Positions 1 through 6,361 of a stretch of DNA of 35,681 nucleotides are shown here, piece by piece (the first letter of the stretch is position 1; each line of letters starts with the position of its first letter). The stretch is from Planctomycetota bacterium (GTDB lineage: Bacteria > Planctomycetota > Brocadiia > CAIUPP01). The stretch is from positions 1-35,681 of the forward strand of contig JAKJEM010000032.1 of assembly GCA_022705425.1 (NCBI GenBank), given 5' to 3'. The translations under genes were made by a program, and so were the position numbers. Below the pieces are notes generated by a model, which saw nothing but the letters and a program-made list of their open reading frames with translations, was not told the origin of the DNA and did no database searches.

Positions 1-1
1 G

Positions 2-562
2 GGGGAGAAGGCACGCCTCTACACCGGCGAACTCCGGGCGGCGTGCCGGGCGACCCTGCCGCCGGAGGATGTCGTCCGGCGCTTCCTGCGTCCCGGTGGC
101 GGGCCGTACCTGAATCAGTTGCTGCGACTGGACCTGGCGACGTGGCTGGCCGACGATCTGCTGGTGAAAGTGGACCGCATGACGATGGCGCACGGCGTCG
201 AGGCGCGCGTGCCGTACCTGGACCACCGGGTGGTGGAGCGCGTGATGCGGATGCCGCCGGCCTGGAAGCTGCGAGGGCTTGCGGGAAAGCGCATCCTCAG
301 GCGCGTCGGAGAGACCCTGCTGCCGCGCGACATCGTCCGCCGCCGCAAGACAGGTTTCGCCGTGCCGGTGGGGGAGTGGGCGGGCGGCGAAATGCGGGAC
401 ATGATGGTGGACTTGATCGGTCCGGAGGCGATTCGGCGGCGCGGGTTCTTTGCGCCGGAGCCGGTGGCGCAGTTGCTGTCCCGGACGACACTGAGCATGT
501 TCGAGCGACGGCAGCTATGGACGCTGGCGACGTTGGAGCTGTGGTGCCGCGAGTTCCTGTAG
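2..562 (+). CDS. asnB: Asparagine synthetase (glutamine-hydrolysing), C-terminal part, cut by window edge
   Basis: The reading frame is open from the window edge, and 186 residues end at a TAG. It carries the synthetase-domain core of AsnB: DDLLVKVDRMTMAHGVEARV, then PYLDHRVVE, then the KTGFAVPVGEW block. In the family this domain makes aspartyl-AMP and transfers ammonia to form asparagine; the N-terminal glutaminase domain would lie upstream. These paralogues also often sit in polysaccharide or exopolysaccharide clusters, so amidation of another carboxylate is possible. The stop lies one base from the stop of the convergent larC gene. Family assignment is firm; the precise substrate is not. 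Confidence 0.9.
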   Translation, partial: GEKARLYTGELRAACRATLPPEDVVRRFLRPGGGPYLNQLLRLDLATWLADDLLVKVDRMTMAHGVEARVPYLDHRVVERVMRMPPAWKLRGLAGKRILRRVGETLLPRDIVRRRKTGFAVPVGEWAGGEMRDMMVDLIGPEAIRRRGFFAPEPVAQLLSRTTLSMFERRQLWTLATLELWCREFL

Positions 563-563
563 T

Positions 564-1736
564 TCAGGGTTCGCGCCGGAAGGCGGCCAGGGCGGCAGCC
601 ATCACCTCGCGGAGGGGCACGTTCTTCTCGCGCGCCAGACTGCGACAGTCCTCGAACTCCGGGGACGCGGTCATCGTCCGCCCGCCCAGGGCGCCGACCT
701 TCACCCGCACAGGACCGTAGGGGGTGGTGACCGTACGGTGTTCGGGCGTCAGCTTGCTTCGCTCCGCGCGGGTGCGCCGAAATCCGAAGGTCGTCGTCTC
801 CCGGAAGAAGGTCTCCTCGACGGCAGGGCGCGCGCGGTCCTCGGCGATGGCGCTCAACAGCCAGGCCGGGCGCGATTTCTTCATCTGGATCGGCGTCGCC
901 CAGGCGTCAAGCGCGCCGGCGGCCAGCAGCCGCTCGATGGCATGGGCGCAGACCTCGGGAGTGGTGTCGTCCAGATTGCACTCGATGACCCACACCGTGT
1001 CGGCCTCCGCGCCGCTCAGAAGGGGTCCGATGAAGAGGCGCAGAACGTTCGCGTGGCCGGGGAATTCCTTCGCGCCCGCGCCGTAGGCGACCCGATCATG
1101 CGCAAGGCGCGGCGTGGTGTCCTGGCGTCCCAGGGTGGTCAGGATTGCGGCGCCGGTGGGCGTCAAGAGCTCGCAGGGGACCGGCCCCATCTCCGAGACG
1201 TACCCGGCGATCAAGCGCGCCGTGGCGGGCGCGGGAACGGGCAGATCGCCGTGCGCGGCGCGAACCGTTCCTCCGCCGAGACGTAGCGTGGAGAAACGGA
1301 CCTCGGCGACGCCGAGATGTTCCATCGCGGCGGACGCGCCGACGATGTCCGCGATGGCATCGAGCGCGCCGACTTCGTGGAAGTGGACGTGGTCTATCGG
1401 ACAGCCATGGACGGCTGCTTCGGCCTCGCCCAGACGGGTGAAGATCCGCACGGCTCGCTCTTTGACGGTCTCGGGCAAAGCGGCGGCGTCAATCAGCGCA
1501 CGGATATCGCTGAGTCCGCGGTGGGCGTGTTCGTGGGGGATCTCGACGTGCACGCGCGTCGCACGGATGCCGCAGCGGTGGACCTTCTCCGCGCGCAGGC
1601 GGATGGGGCCGCAGGGCAGCGCGGACAGGTCGCGGCTGAGCGCGTCCAAGGAGACGCCGGCATCCACCAGCGCGCCAAGGATCATATCGCCGCTGGCGCC
1701 GGAGAAGCAGTCGAAGAAGAGGTTTTTTTCGGCCAT
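564..1736 (-). CDS. larC: LarC, nickel insertion protein for the nickel-pincer nucleotide cofactor
   Basis: 390 residues, about normal for full-length LarC. Family motifs are the N-terminal FFDCFSGASGDM (residues 7-18), HFHEVGALDAIADIVG (118-133) and ECNLDDTTPE (252-261). LarC is a CTP-dependent cyclometallase that inserts nickel into pyridinium-3,5-bisthiocarboxylate mononucleotide, the cofactor of lactate racemase and other LarA-family epimerases. The gene is one uninterrupted frame, unlike lactobacilli where larC1/larC2 are joined by a frameshift. ATG with GGAG eight bases upstream. It lies 36 bp behind a small membrane protein gene and probably shares its promoter. No larA, larB or larE is in the window. 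Confidence 0.94.
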   Translation of the reverse strand: MAEKNLFFDCFSGASGDMILGALVDAGVSLDALSRDLSALPCGPIRLRAEKVHRCGIRATRVHVEIPHEHAHRGLSDIRALIDAAALPETVKERAVRIFTRLGEAEAAVHGCPIDHVHFHEVGALDAIADIVGASAAMEHLGVAEVRFSTLRLGGGTVRAAHGDLPVPAPATARLIAGYVSEMGPVPCELLTPTGAAILTTLGRQDTTPRLAHDRVAYGAGAKEFPGHANVLRLFIGPLLSGAEADTVWVIECNLDDTTPEVCAHAIERLLAAGALDAWATPIQMKKSRPAWLLSAIAEDRARPAVEETFFRETTTFGFRRTRAERSKLTPEHRTVTTPYGPVRVKVGALGGRTMTASPEFEDCRSLAREKNVPLREVMAAALAAFRREP

Positions 1737-1772
1737 ATCCGGGGCTCCGGGACGGCAATCGAGGGAGGCGGG

Positions 1773-1988
1773 TCAGCGCTTCTTGAAGAAGGTCATGCCC
1801 ATCTGCACGAACTTGCCGGCATTCTGGGAAATCTGGTCGAGTTTGGCGATGAGACGGTTCATCTTGTACGCCAGCACCAGGACCAGCGCGAGCAGCAGAA
1901 GCTGCGCCAGGGTTGTCATGATCACCAGATAGATGATGAACCATGGCAGACTGGCGAGCGACTCGCGATCCAGCCATCCCGGAAGCAT
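1773..1988 (-). CDS. Small single-helix membrane protein, function unknown
   Basis: 71 residues. A short polar N-terminus leads into one long hydrophobic stretch (about residues 14-41, rich in Leu/Ile/Val), followed by an amphipathic basic tail ending in FFKKR. This suggests a membrane-anchored peptide with a cytoplasmic C-terminus. ATG with AAGGG eight bases upstream. It lies between a good promoter and larC, so the two are probably cotranscribed. I do not recognise a family; the start, Shine-Dalgarno and promoter make it likely to be a real gene. Confidence 0.7.
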   Translation of the reverse strand: MLPGWLDRESLASLPWFIIYLVIMTTLAQLLLLALVLVLAYKMNRLIAKLDQISQNAGKFVQMGMTFFKKR

Positions 1989-2058
1989 TCGTGGCCCTTG
2001 ACCCGTAGAGAATGAGGATGCCTCCGCGCCGGGAAGACACCCCTTGTCATGCCGTGGG

Positions 2059-2088
2059 ATAGTAGCACAGGGCGCTCTGAGGTGTCAA
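2059..2088 (-). promoter_or_regulatory. Sigma-70-type promoter for the small membrane protein/larC operon
   Basis: Read on the minus strand: TTGACA, 18 bases, then TACTAT preceded by TG one base upstream (extended -10). The -35 is a perfect consensus match. Transcription would start near 2052, about 65 bases before the small gene at 1988. Confidence 0.55.
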
Positions 2089-2120
2089 GGAAGCGCTCGA
2101 CATGCACGGGCGAGGCCCGG

Positions 2121-3221
2121 TCAGCGCGCCGATTCGGTGACGTCCGTGACGACCTCGGAGCCGGCGTACATGGGAATGCGCCGGAGCGCCGTTGCCGAGA
2201 AGTCTATGCGGTTGAGGTCAATCTTTCGCAGGCTCTGGTTCTCGTACGTCTTGAAGTAGATGACGCGATGGGTAAGGTCGCGGAAGGTGACCCACTGCGT
2301 GGATTCCTTGAGGACGGTCTTCTTGTCCGGCATCGTGTCCGTAACCATGCCGAAGGGGATGGCGAAAGTATTGATGATGTGGTGGGCCAGGGTGAGTGTC
2401 CTTCGCGCATCGGGCTGCTTGTCGGCAAACCGGGTGAGCACCGCGAGGCGCACGAACCGGCTCGGCGGCGTCAGGTCGCCGGGCAGTCCGAACATGCCGG
2501 CCCCGTGGCCCGTGGCGGGGAAGTTGAGGCCGGCGACCTGGAAGGCCTCCGGCTTCTCGCTGGTCATGCCGACGTACTGGCGCAGGTTGGTCATGTGCCA
2601 GGGGAATCGGGGGGCATTTGTCATGATCCCAAGGGGGTTTTCGTGGATGCGGCAGACGCCGTCCTCGTACTCAATGACGATACAGCCGCCCGCGGCGTCG
2701 TACACGACGAAATGCACCGTCAGGGCCATGCGCGTCGCCGGGTCGGTGTAGTTGAAGACGCGGGCGCCGGCGATCTCGCGCTTGACCTCCTCCACGCCGG
2801 CGAAGCTCCCGAGTATCCAGTCGCTGATCATGCTCTGGGCCAGGGCGCGGCGCATGTCGGAGGGGGGAACGGTCGGCCACTTCATGTCGGACTCGAACCA
2901 GAGCACGCCGACGGCGAGCCCCCGCTCGTTCATGCCGTCGGAGACGCCGTACTCCTGTCCGAGGCAGGCAACGCCGACGTAGCCGTAGCGTGTCTTCCAG
3001 GAAAGACCCTCCTTGCCGTCGGGGGCGGGACTGGTGTATGCCCTGTTCCGGGGGACCACGATCACGTCATACTTCAGGTCCACGGCGAACTCCATGGATC
3101 GCGCGACGAGGATCGTGCCGTCATCGGCCGCGAGCCGGAAGGCCGTGCAGGCACCGGCGGAAGTCGAAAACAGGGCCAGCGCGAACAAGGTGGCAATACC
3201 GGCGCTGAAGACAGCCTTCAT
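2121..3221 (-). CDS. Secreted choloylglycine hydrolase / penicillin V acylase family amidase
   Basis: 366 residues. Residues 1-24 form a signal peptide ending SAGA, and Cys25 follows directly, so cleavage exposes the N-terminal nucleophile expected of an Ntn hydrolase. Further family features are ARSMEF (Arg41; the usual Asp is Glu), the NERGLAVGVLWF block, TNAPRFPWHMTNLRQY with the conserved Asn, and the Arg in PPSRFVR. These enzymes cleave linear amides such as bile salts, penicillin V or acyl-homoserine lactones; the substrate here cannot be told. The start is ATG 3221, with AAGGAG eight bases upstream, although the frame is open about 120 bases further. It follows aroC on the same strand. 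Confidence 0.88.
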   Translation of the reverse strand: MKAVFSAGIATLFALALFSTSAGACTAFRLAADDGTILVARSMEFAVDLKYDVIVVPRNRAYTSPAPDGKEGLSWKTRYGYVGVACLGQEYGVSDGMNERGLAVGVLWFESDMKWPTVPPSDMRRALAQSMISDWILGSFAGVEEVKREIAGARVFNYTDPATRMALTVHFVVYDAAGGCIVIEYEDGVCRIHENPLGIMTNAPRFPWHMTNLRQYVGMTSEKPEAFQVAGLNFPATGHGAGMFGLPGDLTPPSRFVRLAVLTRFADKQPDARRTLTLAHHIINTFAIPFGMVTDTMPDKKTVLKESTQWVTFRDLTHRVIYFKTYENQSLRKIDLNRIDFSATALRRIPMYAGSEVVTDVTESAR

Positions 3222-3254
3222 CGGGCACTCCTTCTCCATGCATTCGAGGTGATG

Positions 3255-3283
3255 CGCCGTCCGGCGTCGAGCGCCGGACGGCG
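3255..3283. terminator. Perfect 12-bp hairpin between aroC and the amidase gene
   Basis: The arms 3255-3266 and 3272-3283 pair perfectly around a five-base loop. It lies 45 bases past the aroC stop on the minus strand. No T-tract follows, so it may be an mRNA-stabilising or processing hairpin rather than a strong intrinsic terminator. Confidence 0.45.
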
Positions 3284-3328
3284 TGTTCTCCGCGCCGGAG
3301 CGTGTCCGCGCGCGGTGATTTGCGAACG

Positions 3329-4684
3329 TCACGTTCCCCACGGACGCCCCTGCTCATCCACGTCGCGCGTGCGCGCCACAGCCTGGTAGCCGAGGTGCAT
3401 CATCAGGTGGTCGAGCAGGATCACGGACGTAAAGGCCTCGGCCACAGGCCAGACGCGGGCGACGATGGTCGGGTCGCGGCGGGTGACGGCGGCAAGGCGA
3501 GCGTCGGTGCGGGAGACCTTGTCCACTGTCGTCTGCGGCTTGGCGATGGTCGGGGTGGGCTTGACGGCCAGGCGCACGACAATGTCCTGCCCGGTGGTCA
3601 GGCCGCCGGTGATGCCGCCGGCGTTGTTCGAGCCGAAGGCGACCTTCCCGTCCTTCATGAACATCTGGTCGTTGCAGACGGAGCCGGTCATGTCCTTGAC
3701 GGCCATCCCCGCGCCGATCTCGACGGCCTTGACTGTGCCGATGCCCATCATGCGTCCGAGTTCGCCGTCGAGCTTGTCGAAGACCGGCTCGCCCATGCCG
3801 GCCGGAATGCCGGTGGCCACGACCTCGACCAGACCGCCCGAGGAGTCGCCGCTCTCGCGGATGGCGATGATCCGGGCAACCATTTCGTCGGCGGCGTCAA
3901 GGTCGGGGCAGTTCATGAGCGGATGAACGCCGTAGCGCGCGCGCGCCTCGGCCAGATCGAACTTCTTCTTCTCCTGGAGGTCGGGGATCATCTTCTCGAT
4001 CTCGGCCAGGACGGCGCACTTCTGGAAAAAGCGCATCTCGGGTGTGATGCGCCGGTCGCGGTAGAGCATGGCGTAGAGCAGGTCGTAGTCGCGGCGCAGT
4101 TCCTTGTAGGCGGCGACGCGCTGCTTGACGGTGGCCAGGTCGAGCTCGCGGGCGCGGACCCCGGCGGCCTCGCGCACGTATCCGACGACCTCGATGCCGT
4201 GCAGCCGGAGGACGCGCTTGGCGACGGCGCCGGCGGCGACGATGGTGGAGGTGTAACGCCCGCTGAAGAGTCCCGCGCCGATCGAGTCGTCGCAGGGACC
4301 GTATTTTTCGTAGGAGGCAAAGCTGGCATGGCCGGGACGCGGGGTGCGATTCGTCGAGCGGTATTGCTCGATGTGTTCGAAGTGGCGGTCCATGTTGGGA
4401 ATGAGGATCACGACCGGCGTGCCGTTGGTGACGTTGGCGGTGTGGAAGCCGGACATCGTGTCCGCCGCGTTGACGCCGCTGTAGAGGATCGGGACGTCCG
4501 GTTCGCGGCGGGGGCTGGCCAGCTCGCCCTGGCCGGGTTTGCGCAGGAGGAGGTCGGCATAAATCTCGGCTTCGGAGAGAAGCAGCCCCGGCGGCACACC
4601 TTGGAGATTGGCGGACAACCCCTCCTGGTATGAACCGCCGGCCACGGTCACGCGGAACATCCGACCCAGTGTGCATCCGATCAT
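3329..4684 (-). CDS. aroC: Chorismate synthase homologue with altered first signature and an insertion
   Basis: 451 residues against about 360-390 for most family members. Clear AroC blocks are GVPPGLLLSEAEIYADLL, RREPD, RPGH (His119), the second signature in the form GLFSGRYT, GDSSGG, IPAGMGEPVFDKLD and NAGGITGGLTTGQDIV. Chorismate synthase converts EPSP to chorismate with reduced FMN. Oddly, the first signature GESHG is GGSYQEG here, so the usual catalytic histidine is Tyr19, and the third-signature motif is RRDPT where RHDPC or RSD is usual. An extra charged helical stretch of roughly 50-60 residues lies between residues 172 and 256. Start ATG 4684 has AAGGGAGG upstream; the frame is open far beyond, but that part overlaps two real genes. 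It may be a true but divergent enzyme or a paralogue with a changed role. Confidence 0.88.
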   Translation of the reverse strand: MIGCTLGRMFRVTVAGGSYQEGLSANLQGVPPGLLLSEAEIYADLLLRKPGQGELASPRREPDVPILYSGVNAADTMSGFHTANVTNGTPVVILIPNMDRHFEHIEQYRSTNRTPRPGHASFASYEKYGPCDDSIGAGLFSGRYTSTIVAAGAVAKRVLRLHGIEVVGYVREAAGVRARELDLATVKQRVAAYKELRRDYDLLYAMLYRDRRITPEMRFFQKCAVLAEIEKMIPDLQEKKKFDLAEARARYGVHPLMNCPDLDAADEMVARIIAIRESGDSSGGLVEVVATGIPAGMGEPVFDKLDGELGRMMGIGTVKAVEIGAGMAVKDMTGSVCNDQMFMKDGKVAFGSNNAGGITGGLTTGQDIVVRLAVKPTPTIAKPQTTVDKVSRTDARLAAVTRRDPTIVARVWPVAEAFTSVILLDHLMMHLGYQAVARTRDVDEQGRPWGT

Positions 4685-4742
4685 ACCTGGAGCCTCCCTT
4701 GGGAGACGAGCGAAGTCGCAGCGGCCTGCGATGTGGGGCGGG

Positions 4743-4771
4743 ATTCTAACGAAACACGGGGGCGTTCGCAA
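4743..4771 (-). promoter_or_regulatory. Promoter for aroC and the amidase gene
   Basis: Read on the minus strand: TTGCGA, 17 bases, TAGAAT. The start point would be near 4736, about 50 bases before the aroC ATG. It is back-to-back with the candidate plus-strand promoter at 4804-4832. Confidence 0.5.
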
Positions 4772-4803
4772 CCGCGAGTTGTCAAAAAATAGGATCCGGC
4801 TGC

Positions 4804-4832
4804 TGGAAATGGCATAGGGCATTCGGTATGAT
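4804..4832 (+). promoter_or_regulatory. Candidate promoter for the MttB-like gene
   Basis: TGGAAA, 17 bases, TATGAT. The -10 is good and the -35 weak, which would suit an activated promoter. The start point would be near 4839, about 40 bases before the GTG at 4880. Confidence 0.35.
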
Positions 4833-4879
4833 AGGGACGCGTGGATGGGGCGGCGGCAACGGAGGAAGGAGGTCTGGCG

Positions 4880-6331
4880 GTGAAGACCGACCTGTGGGGA
4901 ACGCGCGCGGTCCTCTGCGACGCGGAGATCGAGCGCATTCACGCGGCGTCGTTGCGCGTGCTCCGGGAGACGGGGGTGCGCGTGCCGGTGCGGCGGCTTC
5001 AGGACGCGGCGGCGGCGCTGGGGGCGCACGTGGACAGCGGGAAAGGGATCATCCGCTTCACGGAATCGGCGGCCAAACGGCGAGCTTGGGCCGCGCGCCC
5101 GAAACCTCCGCCGCGCGAGCCGGGACGCAGGGTGCGCGGGATACTCTCCGGTTCGGCCGTCCGCACACTGGACATGGACACGGGACTGGCGCGCGACGCC
5201 ACCTGTGCGGACCTGGCGGACTCTGTGCGGCTGGCGGACGCGCTGGACTGCGTGGAGGTGGGCAGCAGCCTGGTCTTGCCCCGCGACGTTCCCGCCGGGA
5301 CGGAGGACCTTTGTCAGTTCTTCATCTCGGCCAAGGTCGGACGCAAGCCGGTCGTTCCCACCGTGCTCAACCTCAACTCCGCCGAACCGATCCACGACAT
5401 GCTGGCGGTCCTGCTCGGCAGCCGCGCGGCGCTGAAGGCGTCGGGCCGCTTCTTCGCGCGCTGCTACTGCACCTCGCCCCTGACATACAGCCGGGACGGA
5501 ATCGAACTGGCCCTCAAGATACTGGACATGGGATATCCGGCGGTCTTTGGCGCGCCGATGGTTGTCTCGGGCGCCTCGGGGCCGGTGACGGCGGCCGGAA
5601 CGCTGGCGCTGTCGAACGCGGAGGCGCTGGCGGGCATGTGCCTGACGCACGCGTTGGGACAGGAACCCCACTATGGGGCCGTTCCGGTAGTGATGGATCA
5701 GCGTAGCGGCCAGGCCTGCTACGCGGACCCGCGCAAGATCGTCCTCTGTATGGCCAGCCGCGACCTGACGCGCTGGTACGGCTTTCCTGAGCCGGGGTTC
5801 CACGTTGGGCTCGACGCCTGGCACCCGGGCATCCAGGCGGCTGTCGAGCGCACCTTCACCAGTCTGATGGGCCTGTTTCTCTATGACGTCCCCCTGAGCG
5901 TCCGCCTGGGAATTCTGGGGCCGGCCGGGGCCGTCTGCTCCCTGCCGCAGGCGCTGATAGACGTTGAACTCGTCGGCTTGCTCAACGCTTTGATGGCCGG
6001 GGTGGATGTGAATGACGAGACGCTGGCGGAGGACTTGATTCGCTGTACGGGGCCGGGGGGCTCCTACCTGGCGCTGGACCATACGGCCGAGCATTTCCGG
6101 CAGGAGATGTGGTTGCCGAAGTACTTCGAGCGGCGCCTCCCGGACTCGATTCAGCGAGCAGACATGGAGGGGATCATGCGCCGGGCCTCCGAGGATGTCC
6201 GCAGGATTCTGTCCGCGGAGGAGGCGTCGCCGCTGGACCGGGAGCAGGAGCGGGAGTTGGACCGAATCTTCATCTGTGCGGGCGGGCCGGAGCGCCTCTG
6301 TCGCGTGCGCGGCGGGGGACAGAATCACTGA
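4880..6331 (+). CDS. MttB-superfamily (non-pyrrolysine) corrinoid methyltransferase
   Basis: 483 residues, the usual length for the trimethylamine methyltransferase family (MttB/MtgB). Family blocks are the N-terminal helix region IHAASLRVLRETGVRV, PTVLNLNSAEP, the GAPMVVSGASGPVTAAG segment, LSNAEALAG and the C-terminal GGSYLALDHTAEHF. Members move a methyl group from a quaternary or tertiary amine to a cobalamin protein. There is no in-frame amber codon, so this is the pyrrolysine-free type whose known members use glycine betaine, carnitine or similar compounds. GTG 4880 is chosen because AAGGAGG lies seven bases upstream. No corrinoid protein or RamA-like activator is in the window. A DUF4838 gene follows after 30 bp. 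Confidence 0.9.
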   Translation: MKTDLWGTRAVLCDAEIERIHAASLRVLRETGVRVPVRRLQDAAAALGAHVDSGKGIIRFTESAAKRRAWAARPKPPPREPGRRVRGILSGSAVRTLDMDTGLARDATCADLADSVRLADALDCVEVGSSLVLPRDVPAGTEDLCQFFISAKVGRKPVVPTVLNLNSAEPIHDMLAVLLGSRAALKASGRFFARCYCTSPLTYSRDGIELALKILDMGYPAVFGAPMVVSGASGPVTAAGTLALSNAEALAGMCLTHALGQEPHYGAVPVVMDQRSGQACYADPRKIVLCMASRDLTRWYGFPEPGFHVGLDAWHPGIQAAVERTFTSLMGLFLYDVPLSVRLGILGPAGAVCSLPQALIDVELVGLLNALMAGVDVNDETLAEDLIRCTGPGGSYLALDHTAEHFRQEMWLPKYFERRLPDSIQRADMEGIMRRASEDVRRILSAEEASPLDREQERELDRIFICAGGPERLCRVRGGGQNH

Positions 6332-6361
6332 AGGACTCCTTTCCCTGATGGGGAGTCGCCG

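Noticed and set aside
564-1736. Programmed frameshift in larC
   Set aside because: A single uninterrupted frame contains both N- and C-terminal LarC motifs.
4880-6331. Pyrrolysine-containing MttB
   Set aside because: The frame runs through to the normal end without an in-frame TAG, so no amber readthrough is needed.
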